A stretch of 64,000 nucleotides of DNA from an uncultured Alistipes sp. (GTDB lineage Bacteria > Bacteroidota > Bacteroidia > Bacteroidales > Rikenellaceae), in contig NZ_CAJTXD010000001.1 of assembly GCF_910580175.1 (NCBI RefSeq), positions 251,657 to 315,656 of the forward strand. Direction: 5' to 3'. The position numbers were made by a program, and so were the translations under genes. A model generated the notes under the pieces. It was not told where the DNA came from and searched no databases. It saw only the letters and a program-made list of their open reading frames with translations. This document shows positions 15,639-24,473 of this stretch, one piece after another. Position 1 is the first letter of the stretch; each line of letters starts with the position of its first letter.

Positions 15639-17084
15639 TTATTTGAGTTCGATCGGCTTATACTTCGGCACAAGCGCCTTCATGATGCTCCAAGCCAAGA
15701 GGTAGGCCACGGCGCAGATGCAGAAGACGATCATGTAACCGGCGGGCTTGCCGGAGAAACCGAAGAACGAGAAGTCGGCACCCTGGGCAGCCGAGTAATC
15801 GAAGAGCATGCCGGCGCCCTTGTTGATGAGGAACGAACCGACGCCGCCGGCCATAGCGCCGATGCCGGTAATCGTGGCGATGGTCGACTTGGGGAACATG
15901 TCGCCGATGGTCGAGAAGAGGTTGGCCGACCAAGCCTGGTGACCGGCGCCGGCGATACCGATGATCAATGCGGGGAACCAGACGGAGAAACCCTGCAAAG
16001 GCTGCGCGAAAAGCGCGAAGAGGGGGAAGAACGCAAAGATCAACATGGCGAGCATGCGGCCCGAATAAGGCTCCATGCGCTTCTGCTCGACGAAGAACTT
16101 AGGCAGATAACCGCCGCCGATGGAAATGACGGTAACGATGAGGTAGAGCACGAAGACGAGCATCTTACCCATGGTAGTCTCCATCGAATAACCGCACTCG
16201 GAGAAATAAGCCGGCGCCCAAAAGAGATAGAACCACCACACCCCATCGGTAAAGAACTTGCCGACGATGAACGACCAAGTCTGCTTGTAACCGAAGCACT
16301 TGATGAACGGAATGGTCTTCTCCTCGGCGGCCGATTTCGTCTCGGCGGGCTGCTCCTTCTCGTCCTGCAACATATAATCGAGTTCGGCCTGGTTGACGAA
16401 CTTGGACTCGCTCGGCTTATCGTACATGAAAACCCAGAAGAACATCCAGACGAAGCCCAACACACCGATGATAATGAAAGCCATCTCCCAACCCCAGGCC
16501 GAAGCCAACACGGGGATGGTCAGCGGAGCGATCAACGCACCGACAGAAGCACCGGCATTGAACAACGAAGTGGCGAACGCACGGTCTTTCTTGGGGAAGT
16601 ATTCTGCGGTAACCTTAATGGCGGCAGGGAAGTTGCCGGCCTCGCCGAGGGCGAGAATGGCGCGGCAGGCGAGAAAAAGCCATACGCTGACCGTAGCGAT
16701 CGCGAGCGCCGCGTTGGAACCTGCCTCCACGGCGGTCATCACAGCCAAGGAATCGTAACCCTCGATGTGCATCGTGGCCCACCCGCAACCTGCGTGCATG
16801 CAGGCACCGAGCGACCAGACGCCGATGGCCCACAGATAACCTTTCTTGGTGCCCATCCAATCGACGAACTTACCGGCGAAGAAGCAAGCCACGGCATAGA
16901 AAATCGAGAAGAAACCGGTAATCGTACCGTAATCGGAATCGGTCCAGTGGAACTCGGGGGCGATGAAGTCTTTCCAAGTGAGCGAAAGCACCTGGCGGTC
17001 GAGATAATTGACCGTCGTGGCGACGAACAACAGCAGGCACATCCACCAACGCCAGTTCGTCATCTTATTTTTAATATCAGTCAT
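15639..17084 (-). CDS. exuT: hexuronate transporter of the MFS (ExuT type)
   Basis: 481 residues with 12 predicted membrane segments. The start MCLLLFVATTVNYLDRQVLSL and GEAGNFPAAIKVTAEYFP are typical of the anion:cation symporter branch that includes ExuT. A charged cytoplasmic loop (about 225-265, with EKEQPAETKSAAEEK) splits the two halves. It should bring galacturonate or glucuronate across the inner membrane with protons. Placement between eda and uxaB supports a uronate substrate; specificity is inferred. Confidence 0.9.
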   Translation of the reverse strand: MTDIKNKMTNWRWWMCLLLFVATTVNYLDRQVLSLTWKDFIAPEFHWTDSDYGTITGFFSIFYAVACFFAGKFVDWMGTKKGYLWAIGVWSLGACMHAGCGWATMHIEGYDSLAVMTAVEAGSNAALAIATVSVWLFLACRAILALGEAGNFPAAIKVTAEYFPKKDRAFATSLFNAGASVGALIAPLTIPVLASAWGWEMAFIIIGVLGFVWMFFWVFMYDKPSESKFVNQAELDYMLQDEKEQPAETKSAAEEKTIPFIKCFGYKQTWSFIVGKFFTDGVWWFYLFWAPAYFSECGYSMETTMGKMLVFVLYLIVTVISIGGGYLPKFFVEQKRMEPYSGRMLAMLIFAFFPLFALFAQPLQGFSVWFPALIIGIAGAGHQAWSANLFSTIGDMFPKSTIATITGIGAMAGGVGSFLINKGAGMLFDYSAAQGADFSFFGFSGKPAGYMIVFCICAVAYLLAWSIMKALVPKYKPIELK

Positions 17085-17147
17085 TTAGATTATCAGTTAA
17101 AAGTTTAGGAAAAATCGAAGACGGCAACGGAGGCCGTACGACGAAGA

Positions 17148-17180
17148 ACTTTCCGCGCCCCTTTCCGGAACGCGGAAAGT
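17148..17180 (-). other. hairpin between eda and exuT
   Basis: actttccgcg and cgcggaaagt form a perfect 10-bp stem over 13 nt in the 105-nt gap. There is no T-run after it on the minus strand, so RNA processing or stabilisation of the upstream message is more likely than termination. Confidence 0.5.
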
Positions 17181-17189
17181 CCGGCATAC

Positions 17190-17864
17190 CTATTTACTCC
17201 GCACGGCGGCGATGACACCCAAAGCGAAGCGGCACTTCTCGGCAACGGCCTTCCAATCCTTGGCGGCGAGCACCTCCTTGGGGAAAAGCTGCGAACCCAT
17301 GCCGACGCAATAGACCCCGGCCTTGAACCAAGCCGTAAGGTTCTCCTCGGTAGGTTCGACGGCGCCCGTAGCCATGATGTTCGACCAAGGCAGCGGAGCC
17401 TTGACATTCTTGACGAACGAGGGGCCGCCGACATTGCCTGCGGGGAAAACTTTCGTCAAGTCGCATCCCAGCTCCTGGGCCGTACCGATTTCGGTAACGG
17501 AACCGCAGCCAGGCGTATAAGGCACCAAATGACGGTTGCAGACCTTGGCGACCTCGGGATTCAGATAGGGGCCGACAACGAAGTTGGCGCCGTACTGCAT
17601 GTACATGGCGGCCGTGGGTGCGTCGACGATCGAACCGATGCCCAACACCATGTCGGGGCACTCCTTGGCGGCGAACTTCACCAACTGGATGAAGACCTCC
17701 GAAGCGAAATCGCCGCGGTTGGTAAACTCGAACGCGCGGACACCGCCGTCGTAGCAGGCTTTCAACACCTGCTTGGCGATCTCGGCGTCGGAGTGATAGA
17801 ACACGGGAACCATACCGGTCTTGCCGATGGCTTCCATAACCTGCAATTTAGAAAAACGAGCCAT
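17190..17864 (-). CDS. eda: 2-keto-3-deoxy-6-phosphogluconate aldolase
   Basis: 224 residues, class I aldolase with a TIM barrel. Recognisable blocks are GMVPVFYHSDAEIAKQV, FEFTNRGD (with the catalytic Glu), GANFVVGPYLNPEVAKVC and KVFPAGNVGG, where the Schiff-base lysine region of the family lies. It splits KDPG into pyruvate and glyceraldehyde 3-phosphate, the last step of uronate breakdown. A 189-nt structured gap separates it from kdgK upstream. Confidence 0.93.
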   Translation of the reverse strand: MARFSKLQVMEAIGKTGMVPVFYHSDAEIAKQVLKACYDGGVRAFEFTNRGDFASEVFIQLVKFAAKECPDMVLGIGSIVDAPTAAMYMQYGANFVVGPYLNPEVAKVCNRHLVPYTPGCGSVTEIGTAQELGCDLTKVFPAGNVGGPSFVKNVKAPLPWSNIMATGAVEPTEENLTAWFKAGVYCVGMGSQLFPKEVLAAKDWKAVAEKCRFALGVIAAVRSK

Positions 17865-17911
17865 TATTCAAACATTTTAACAAGATCGACCTGCGGACGC
17901 CCCGCCCTGGT

Positions 17912-18014
17912 GCCCGGATTCTTCCGGGTCTCGGATTCCGATGTCCGGATTCATCCGGACGCCGGTCTTCCGCAGCCGGAGCCTCGCCCCGTGCTCCTAT
18001 CGGAATCACGGGGC
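17912..18014 (-). ncRNA. structured intercistronic RNA between kdgK and eda
   Basis: Three stems can be read: gccccgtg/cacggggc (17986-17993 with 18007-18014), gtccggat/atccggac (17943-17950 with 17953-17960) and cccgga/tccggg (17913-17918 with 17923-17928). In addition gattccgat (17933-17941) can pair with atcggaatc (17999-18007), which lies in the loop of the first hairpin. This makes a pseudoknot or two exclusive folds. No known riboswitch class is recognised. Confidence 0.4.
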
Positions 18015-18053
18015 AACGGACAGACCGATTTCGATTATTTTACTTTCAATTGT

Positions 18054-19073
18054 TTATCGCTGCACGCGACCGTTGGCGTTGCCGCCGGCGAGCGACTCGA
18101 CCTCCTCGACCGAGACGAGGTTGAAGTCGCCGTTGATGGTGTGCTTCAAAGCCGAAGCGGCCACAGCGAACTCGAGGGCCTCGCCCTGGTTGGGCTTGGT
18201 CAGCAAGCCGTGGATGATACCGCCGGAGAAGGAGTCGCCGCCGCCCACACGGTCGATGATGGGATCGATGTCGTAACGCTTCGACTCGTAGAACTCCTGA
18301 CCGTTGTAGATCATAGCTTTCCAACCGTTGTGCGTAGCGGAGAACGACTCGCGGAGAGTCGAAATGACGTACTTGAATCCGAACGTCTCGGCCATCTGCT
18401 TGAAGATGCCCTTGTAACCCTCGGCGTTGGTCTCGCCGCCCTCGACATTGGCATCGGGCTTGAAACCGAGACACAACTCGGCGTCCTCCTCGTTGCCGAT
18501 GCAGACGTCGACATACTGCATCAAGGGGCGCATGATCGACTGGGCCTTCTCTTTAGTCCACAGCTTCTTGCGGAAATTGAGGTCGACCGACACCGTGACG
18601 CCGTGACGCTTGGCGGCTTCGCAAGCCAGACGGGTCAGCTCGGCAGCCTTGTCCGAAATGGCCGGCGTGATGCCCGACCAGTGGAACCACTGGGCACCCT
18701 CCATGATGGCGTCAAAATCGAAGTCGGCGACGTCGGCCTCGGCAATGGCCGAGTGGGCACGGTCGTAGATGACCTTCGAAGGACGCATCGAAGCACCCGT
18801 CTCAAGATAGTAGATACCTACGCGGTCGCCGCCACGGGCGATGAAGTCGGTCTTGACGCCGTATTTGCGCAACGCGTTGACCGCCGACTGACCGATCTCG
18901 TGCTTGGGCAACTTAGTAACGAAGTAGGCTTCGTGGCCGTAGTTGGCGCAGCTGACGGCCACATTGGCCTCGCCGCCGCCATAGACGACATCGAACGAAT
19001 CGGACTGAACGAAACGGGTGTTGCCGGGCGTCGAAAGGCGCAGCATGATCTCACCCAAAGTAACGATTTTCAT
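18054..19073 (-). CDS. kdgK: 2-keto-3-deoxygluconate kinase (PfkB family)
   Basis: 339 residues. PfkB features: start VTLGEIMLRLSTPGNTRF, substrate region YGGGEANVAVSCANYG and the anion-hole/base motif near the end (DRVGGGDSFSGG). The anion hole reads GGGD rather than the usual GAGD, and the catalytic Asp is kept. It phosphorylates KDG to KDPG with ATP, between UxaA and Eda in the pathway. It begins 18 nt after uxaC. A paralogue lies at 21932 on the other strand. Confidence 0.93.
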   Translation of the reverse strand: MKIVTLGEIMLRLSTPGNTRFVQSDSFDVVYGGGEANVAVSCANYGHEAYFVTKLPKHEIGQSAVNALRKYGVKTDFIARGGDRVGIYYLETGASMRPSKVIYDRAHSAIAEADVADFDFDAIMEGAQWFHWSGITPAISDKAAELTRLACEAAKRHGVTVSVDLNFRKKLWTKEKAQSIMRPLMQYVDVCIGNEEDAELCLGFKPDANVEGGETNAEGYKGIFKQMAETFGFKYVISTLRESFSATHNGWKAMIYNGQEFYESKRYDIDPIIDRVGGGDSFSGGIIHGLLTKPNQGEALEFAVAASALKHTINGDFNLVSVEEVESLAGGNANGRVQR

Positions 19074-19091
19074 AGGGTTATGATAGTTTGA

Positions 19092-20504
19092 TTAAAATTT
19101 GAAATAATTCTTGGCATTACGGTAACATACGCCCTCGACGATCTCGCGGCCGATGAAGTCGATCTCCGAAGCGGGAAGCAGCCCCTGCTCGATGTCGTTG
19201 CCCAGCAGGTTGCAGAGCGTACGGCGGAAATATTCGTGACGCGGATAGGAAAGGAACGAACGCGAATCGGTCAACATGCCGACGAAGCGGCTCAGCAGGC
19301 CCAACGTCGAGAGAGCGTTCATCTGCTTCTCCATACCGTCCTTCTGATCGAGGAACCACCAACCCGACCCGAACTGGATCTTGCCGGCGCCGTAGCGGCC
19401 GTCCTGGAAGTTGCCCAACATAGTAGCGACCAACTCGTTGTCGCGGGGATTGAGATTGTAGATGATGGTCTTGGTAAGCTTGTCGTTGCGGTCGAGCATG
19501 TCGAAGAACTTGGACATGGCCTTGCCAACGGTAAAGTCGCCGATCGAATCGAAGCCGGTATCGGGGCCCAACTGCTTGAACATGCGCGAATTGTTGTCGC
19601 GGATAGCACCGTAGTGGAACTGCTGCGTCCAACCCGTCTCGTGGTCCATGACAGCGAACTCGACCATCATGGCCGTCTTGTACTTGCGGATCTCCTCGCG
19701 CGAAAGCTCCGTCCCGCCGTACACCTTATTAAAAATAGCGTCGATTTCGGCCTGGGTATAATCCTCGGCGTAGAACTCCTCGATACCGTGGTCGGAGAGG
19801 TGGCAGCCGACCTCTTCGAAGAACTTGTGCCGCACGCGCAGCGCGTCGATGACGTCGGAGAACTTGCGGATTTCAACACCCGAAACCTCGGAGAGCTTCT
19901 CCATGTAAGCGCGGAAATTGGCGGGCACCTCGACGGCCATCGCCTTGTCGGGACGCCACGTGGGCAACATGCGCACGGCGAAACCGTCCTGGGCGACCTT
20001 GATGTGGTGTTCGAGCGAATCGACGGGATCGTCCGTCGTGCAGACGACCTCGACGTTGTAATGCTGCATCAGACCGCGGGCGAAAAACTCGGGTTTCTGC
20101 AACTTCTCGGTACACTCATCGTAAATCTTGCGGGCGCTCTGAGGATTGAGCAGCTCGGTAACGCCGAATGCGGTCTTCAACTCCAGGTGCGTCCAGTGGT
20201 AAAGCGGGTTGCGCATGGTATAGGGCACCGTCTCGGCCCACTTCTCGAACTTCTCCCAATCGGACGTATCCTTGCCGGTGCAGTAACGCTCGTCGACGCC
20301 GTTGGTACGCATGGCGCGCCACTTGTAGTGGTCGCCCTCCAACCAGATTTTCGACAAGTTGTCGAACTTATGGTTCGAGGCCACATATTCAGGAATGAGG
20401 TGGCAATGGTAGTCGATGATCGGCATCTTGGCCGCATGCTCGTGATAGAGACGCTCGGCAGCCGGCGTTTGCAACAAGAAATTGTCGTCGTTGAACTGTT
20501 TCAT
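19092..20504 (-). CDS. uxaC: uronate (glucuronate/galacturonate) isomerase
   Basis: 470 residues, exactly the length of E. coli UxaC, an amidohydrolase-superfamily TIM barrel. The metal site starts with IIDYHCHLIPEYV (His33, His35), and the family blocks WKWRAMRxNG-like (YKWRAMRTNGVDE), CTTDDPVDSLEHH and SYPRHEYFRR are present. It converts galacturonate to tagaturonate, or glucuronate to fructuronate. It is the first gene of the leftward unit behind a promoter with a palindrome. UxuA and UxuB for the fructuronate branch are not in the window, so galacturonate is the favoured substrate. Confidence 0.96.
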   Translation of the reverse strand: MKQFNDDNFLLQTPAAERLYHEHAAKMPIIDYHCHLIPEYVASNHKFDNLSKIWLEGDHYKWRAMRTNGVDERYCTGKDTSDWEKFEKWAETVPYTMRNPLYHWTHLELKTAFGVTELLNPQSARKIYDECTEKLQKPEFFARGLMQHYNVEVVCTTDDPVDSLEHHIKVAQDGFAVRMLPTWRPDKAMAVEVPANFRAYMEKLSEVSGVEIRKFSDVIDALRVRHKFFEEVGCHLSDHGIEEFYAEDYTQAEIDAIFNKVYGGTELSREEIRKYKTAMMVEFAVMDHETGWTQQFHYGAIRDNNSRMFKQLGPDTGFDSIGDFTVGKAMSKFFDMLDRNDKLTKTIIYNLNPRDNELVATMLGNFQDGRYGAGKIQFGSGWWFLDQKDGMEKQMNALSTLGLLSRFVGMLTDSRSFLSYPRHEYFRRTLCNLLGNDIEQGLLPASEIDFIGREIVEGVCYRNAKNYFKF

Positions 20505-20529
20505 GATAAGTATGCAGTTTTTCAATATG

Positions 20530-20559
20530 TAAAAGTAGCAATTTATTGCGAAAGGCCAA
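20530..20559 (-). promoter_or_regulatory. promoter of the uxaC operon with a palindrome in its spacer
   Basis: On the minus strand TTGG (20556-20559), an 18-nt spacer and TACTTTTA (20530-20537). The spacer holds GCAAT-AA-ATTGC (20538-20549), a perfect 12-bp inverted repeat abutting the -7 box, the right place for a repressor. Confidence 0.45.
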
Positions 20560-20621
20560 TATAAAAAATCGCCAAATTAAGTATAATATTTGTCGATTGA
20601 ATACATTATTTGCCTTTTCGA

Positions 20622-20652
20622 TTGGCTCGTAAGCGAAAAGTGAGTAATTTTG
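20622..20652 (+). promoter_or_regulatory. promoter of the DUF4861-like/kinase unit
   Basis: TTGG at 20622-20625, a 19-nt spacer and the perfect box TAATTTTG at 20645-20652. An inverted repeat cttttcg...cgaaaag (20614-20640) overlaps the -33 element. Confidence 0.55.
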
Positions 20653-20684
20653 CGGTACAACCAACGCAAACAAAATTCAACGTC

Positions 20685-21806
20685 ATGATTCGTAAAATCA
20701 TTCCGGGCGCCGCACTCCTGGCGCTCGCATCCTGCGCGCAGAACGTGCAGATCGAAGTAAGCAATCCGTCGCAAACGCAGCGCGAAGCCCAGAGCGTGGA
20801 AGTCGCGTGGAGCGAAATAACCCCGCTGCGCGGCGTGACGCCCGAAAACGTCGTGGTGCTCGACGCCGAAGGGGTGCAGGTGCCCTCGCAGACGATCTAC
20901 GCCGGAGAGGAGGAGCCGCAGACCCTGCTTTTCCAAACGGACATCGCCGCCGGCGAGACGCTCCGCTTTGCCGTTATAGCGGGCGAACGCGAAGACTATA
21001 CGGCCAAAGCCTACGGACGCCAGGTGCCCGAACGCTATGACGACTACGCCTGGGAAAACGACAAGGTAGCCTACCGTCTCTATGGCCCGGCGCTGGAGAC
21101 CTCGCCCGAGAAACTCATCACGCCGGGCATCGACGTATGGGTAAAGTCGACCGATCGGCTGGTCATCGACGAACGCTACGCCCGCGGCCACTACCACCAC
21201 GACTACGGCGACGGCATGGACTGCTACAAGGTGGGCGTGACGCTAGGTGCCGGCGCCTCGCTTCCGTTCGCGGGCGGCAAATTCTGGATGATGGGCCACA
21301 ACTACGCCACGCAGCGCACGCTGGACAACGGCCCGATCCGCACGACGGTGGAACTGACCTACGCACCGTTCGAAGTCGACGGCAAGGAAGTATCGCTCGT
21401 GAAGACCATCTCGCTGGACGCCGGCTCGCGCTTCTCGCGCATGGAAAACCGCTATACGGGCGTCGCCGAACTGCCGATCGCGGCAGGCGTGGTGCGCCAC
21501 GACGTGAAAGAATTCGCCCAGGGCGACGGCTGGTTCGCCTTGCGCGAAGCAGCTTCGGACTCGGCCGACCCGGCAGGCGACGGCGACATCTATCTGTCGA
21601 TCGTGCTGCCCGGAAGCGAGGTGCTGCCCGAGACGCTGGGCCATGCACTGGCCGTGAAGATGGCCCGCGACGGCGAACCGCTGGTCTACTATGCCGGCTC
21701 GGGCTGGAGCAAAGGCGGCATCGAAAACATGGCCCAATGGCAGAAGCAAGCAGCCGACCTGACGGCAGCTCTGGCCGAACCGCTGGCGGTACGGGTAATT
21801 CGCTAA
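20685..21806 (+). CDS. lipoprotein resembling DUF4861
   Basis: 373 residues, with a lipoprotein signal (AALLALASC). The body is beta-rich and contains blocks I associate with DUF4861: YDDYAWENDKVAYRLYGPALE, DVWVKSTDRLVIDERYARGHYHHDYGDG and GGKFWMMGHNYATQRTLDNG, with many His, Trp and Asp that could form a sugar-binding or catalytic site. The family appears in polysaccharide loci of Bacteroidota, but I know of no firm activity. The partner gene (KDG-kinase-like) and the divergent uronate operon point to uronate-containing oligosaccharides. ATG 20685 follows the promoter by about 32 nt. Confidence 0.75.
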   Translation: MIRKIIPGAALLALASCAQNVQIEVSNPSQTQREAQSVEVAWSEITPLRGVTPENVVVLDAEGVQVPSQTIYAGEEEPQTLLFQTDIAAGETLRFAVIAGEREDYTAKAYGRQVPERYDDYAWENDKVAYRLYGPALETSPEKLITPGIDVWVKSTDRLVIDERYARGHYHHDYGDGMDCYKVGVTLGAGASLPFAGGKFWMMGHNYATQRTLDNGPIRTTVELTYAPFEVDGKEVSLVKTISLDAGSRFSRMENRYTGVAELPIAAGVVRHDVKEFAQGDGWFALREAASDSADPAGDGDIYLSIVLPGSEVLPETLGHALAVKMARDGEPLVYYAGSGWSKGGIENMAQWQKQAADLTAALAEPLAVRVIR

Positions 21807-21882
21807 CCGCACTTTTGCGACAAGCCGGGCGCAGCGCCGAACTCGACCGAGCTACGCCGAGCTGCCAGCATACAAACGAACG

Positions 21883-21907
21883 AGGCCCGGGAACCGCTCT
21901 CGGGCCT
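21883..21907 (+). other. hairpin just upstream of the second kinase gene
   Basis: aggcccggga and tctcgggcct pair over five bases in the 125-nt gap between the two genes. The sequence after it (tgttgcaaaaaag) is not a clean T-run, so it may attenuate rather than end transcription. Confidence 0.45.
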
Positions 21908-21931
21908 TGTTGCAAAAAAGATTCGGAGAAA

Positions 21932-22978
21932 ATGGAAAACGGAAAGAAAATCGTCACGTTCGGCGAAATCATGCTGCGGCTCACGCCCCCGCGAAACCGG
22001 CGTTTCTCCCAAAGCCCCGCGTTCGAAGCCAACTTCGGCGGCAGCGAAGCCAACGTCGCGGTGTCGATAGCCAACTACGGTGTACGCAGCGAATTCATTA
22101 CCTGCCTGCCCGCCAACAAGATATCGGAGGCTGCCGTGGACGACCTCCGCAGCAACGGCGTGGAGACCCCACGCATCATCCGCAGCGGCGACCGCATGGG
22201 GCTATACTACATGGAAACCGCCGCGGCGATCCGCTCCTCGCAAGTGGTCTACGATCGGGCCGGCTCGTCGTTCGACGCCTTACGGCCGGGCATGATCGAC
22301 TGGGAGGAAGCGTTCCGCGATGCAGCGTGGTTCCACTGGTCGGGCATTGCGGCGGCCGTAAGCGCCAGCACAGCAGAAGTGTGCGCCGAGGCGATCCGTG
22401 CGGCCCGCCGCCGGGGGCTGACGGTTTCGTGCGACATCAACTACCGCAAAAATCTATGGCGCTACGGCAAGAGCGCCCAAGAAGTGCTGGTACCGCTGCT
22501 GGCGGAGTGCGACGTGCTTTTCGGCACGGACGACGAATATGCCACGGTCATGGGCATCGAGGTACCGGCACTGAAAGCCTGCGAAGCGTGCGAAAAACTT
22601 TCGCCGGCAAGCTACGAAGCAGCAGCACGACGCGTGGCGGAACGACTGCCGGAGTGCAAAACGATCGTATTTGCGCTGCGCAACGTACTGAATGCCAACC
22701 ATCACACCATTTCGGGAACGCTCTACACCGAAGGCTGTCTGCTGACGACACGCGTCTACGACATCGCCCCCGTGGTCGACTGCGTGGGCGTGGGCGACGC
22801 ATTCGTGGGCGGCATCATCTACTCGCTCTATGCCGGTCGCACGCCGGGGCAGGCACTGGATTTCGGAGCGGCGGCCTGCGCCCTGAAAAACACCGTACCG
22901 GGCGACTACAACCGGGTTGCGGTCGACGAGGTAGATGCCCTTGCCAACGGCAGCACCTCCGGGCGGATCGCGCGGTAA
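21932..22978 (+). CDS. second PfkB-family kinase, KDG-kinase-like
   Basis: 348 residues, clearly homologous along its full length to kdgK at 18054: FGEIMLRLTPPRNRRF, FGGSEANVAVSIANYG, FHWSGIAAAVSAS, INYRKNLW. The base motif reads DCVGVGDAFVGG, so the anion hole is GVGD instead of GAGD. The insert around residues 205-235 (ACEACEKLSPASYE) is different from its paralogue. It may phosphorylate KDG or a related 2-keto-3-deoxy sugar acid. It follows the DUF4861-like gene, opposite in direction to the main uronate unit, so it could handle a second uronate source. Confidence 0.85.
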   Translation: MENGKKIVTFGEIMLRLTPPRNRRFSQSPAFEANFGGSEANVAVSIANYGVRSEFITCLPANKISEAAVDDLRSNGVETPRIIRSGDRMGLYYMETAAAIRSSQVVYDRAGSSFDALRPGMIDWEEAFRDAAWFHWSGIAAAVSASTAEVCAEAIRAARRRGLTVSCDINYRKNLWRYGKSAQEVLVPLLAECDVLFGTDDEYATVMGIEVPALKACEACEKLSPASYEAAARRVAERLPECKTIVFALRNVLNANHHTISGTLYTEGCLLTTRVYDIAPVVDCVGVGDAFVGGIIYSLYAGRTPGQALDFGAAACALKNTVPGDYNRVAVDEVDALANGSTSGRIAR

Positions 22979-23045
22979 AAACCCAAATACGAAGATTCCT
23001 GCAAATTTCAACCGGCCTAAATTTCGCGCCCCGACAATGCAAAGA

Positions 23046-23076
23046 GCTGTCCGAAGAATCGGACAGCCCTTTTTTC
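23046..23076 (+). terminator. terminator of the kinase gene
   Basis: gctgtccga and tcggacagc form a 9-bp stem over agaa, followed by ccttttttc. Confidence 0.88.
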
Positions 23077-23093
23077 ATAGGTTGGAATATTCG

Positions 23094-24440
23094 CTACTCC
23101 AAGCCTTTTACCTGCTTGTAAAGCGTATTGTAAGTGTTGTACTTCTCCATGATGCCCTCCTCGTCGCGCAGACGGAAGCACAGCTGCTTGAGGAATTCGA
23201 GCGTATCGGCATCCTGCGGCTTGATCTGGTGGGCCTTCTCGAACCAAGGCACGGCGGCGAGGTAAACCTCGTTGACGGCCTTCAGATCGGCATCGTAAGC
23301 CGCCTGGCTGCTATACTGCTTCTCGTTCAACTCCTTGTTCAGCGCATCGCCCTTGATGGTGTAGAACACGCCCAGGTAGTAATTGCCCTCGAACAACTCG
23401 GGCTGCAACTCCACGACCTTGGCGAACGACTTGATGCTCTCGTCGTAGTTCTTCAAAGCGTAGAACGTACGGCCGCGACCGAACCACAGGTCGACGTTCT
23501 CGGGATTCTCGGCGATGGCGGCGTCGATCAAAGCCACCAGATCGGCGGGATCGCCCACGCCCTCCTCGGAGGTGTAGAGCTGCATCAAACCGTCGAGGAT
23601 ACGCTCGTTCTTGGGGAACTTCTCGATACCGGCCAGCAACGTATCCTTGGAACGCAAGACGAAAGCGGGATCGTTGGCTTTCTGACCGTAGTAACAATGG
23701 AAGAGGTAGTAATAGATGTTGCCCTCCTCGTCGGCATAACCCAGGTCGAGCGCCTTATTGAGGTAATCGGCACCCATGACGAACGACTCGGGATGCGTAG
23801 CACCGTCGATGGTGCGCAGGTAACCGGCATAGTAGAGCAACACGGGATCGGGCTGCCCGTAAGCGGGGCCGGACTGGGCGCGGAACGCCTCGGCGAAAGC
23901 ATCGGCGGCACCGATGTAATCGCCCGAATCGAGACCGGCGTTGCCGACCTGCGAACAAAAGTCACTGACCTGCTTCAGACCGGCCTTGATCTTCTCGCCC
24001 TGCTTGGGATCCAACTCATAAGCCTTGTTGTAAGCCTCGATGGCTTGAGCAGGCGCGTCGGCGACGATCGCTTTCTTCTGCTTCCAGGTCAGGAGCTTGT
24101 TGTTGGCGATATACGCCGTGAAGTAGGGATACTCCCACGTCTCGCACGCCTGGCCGCCGACCTCGGCGCTGCCCGTGGAAGCAGGCTCGCCCACGGCCAA
24201 CTTCAACATGGCGGCGTCCATGTTGATGAAGAGGTTCTTGGTCGGCTCGGCAGCAATGTCGCAAAACAACTTGCCGCGGTTGATCCACGTCGACGCCTTG
24301 ATGTTCTTCTTGGCATCGGCAATATCGGCGTCGCTCTTCTGAATCTTGGCAAGGAAAGCCGACTCGTTCACTTTCTGGGCATTGGCGGCGGGCACTGCCA
24401 ACAACAGCGCAGCCAAAGCCATCCAAATCGTTCTTTTCAT
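23094..24440 (-). CDS. periplasmic TPR-repeat protein
   Basis: 448 residues with a signal peptide (MKRTIWMALAALLLAVPAANAQ, no lipobox). The body is helical with tetratricopeptide-like units, for example AIEAYNKAYELDPKQGE, NPENVDLWFGRGRTFYALKNYDESIKS and VELQPELFEGNYYLGVFY read as successive repeats. It probably scaffolds protein complexes in the periplasm; no enzymatic motif is visible. It follows gyrA by 33 nt in the same direction and may be co-transcribed with it. Confidence 0.85.
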   Translation of the reverse strand: MKRTIWMALAALLLAVPAANAQKVNESAFLAKIQKSDADIADAKKNIKASTWINRGKLFCDIAAEPTKNLFINMDAAMLKLAVGEPASTGSAEVGGQACETWEYPYFTAYIANNKLLTWKQKKAIVADAPAQAIEAYNKAYELDPKQGEKIKAGLKQVSDFCSQVGNAGLDSGDYIGAADAFAEAFRAQSGPAYGQPDPVLLYYAGYLRTIDGATHPESFVMGADYLNKALDLGYADEEGNIYYYLFHCYYGQKANDPAFVLRSKDTLLAGIEKFPKNERILDGLMQLYTSEEGVGDPADLVALIDAAIAENPENVDLWFGRGRTFYALKNYDESIKSFAKVVELQPELFEGNYYLGVFYTIKGDALNKELNEKQYSSQAAYDADLKAVNEVYLAAVPWFEKAHQIKPQDADTLEFLKQLCFRLRDEEGIMEKYNTYNTLYKQVKGLE

Positions 24441-24473
24441 AACAACTGAAATATTAAGGTTTTACATTATTCA

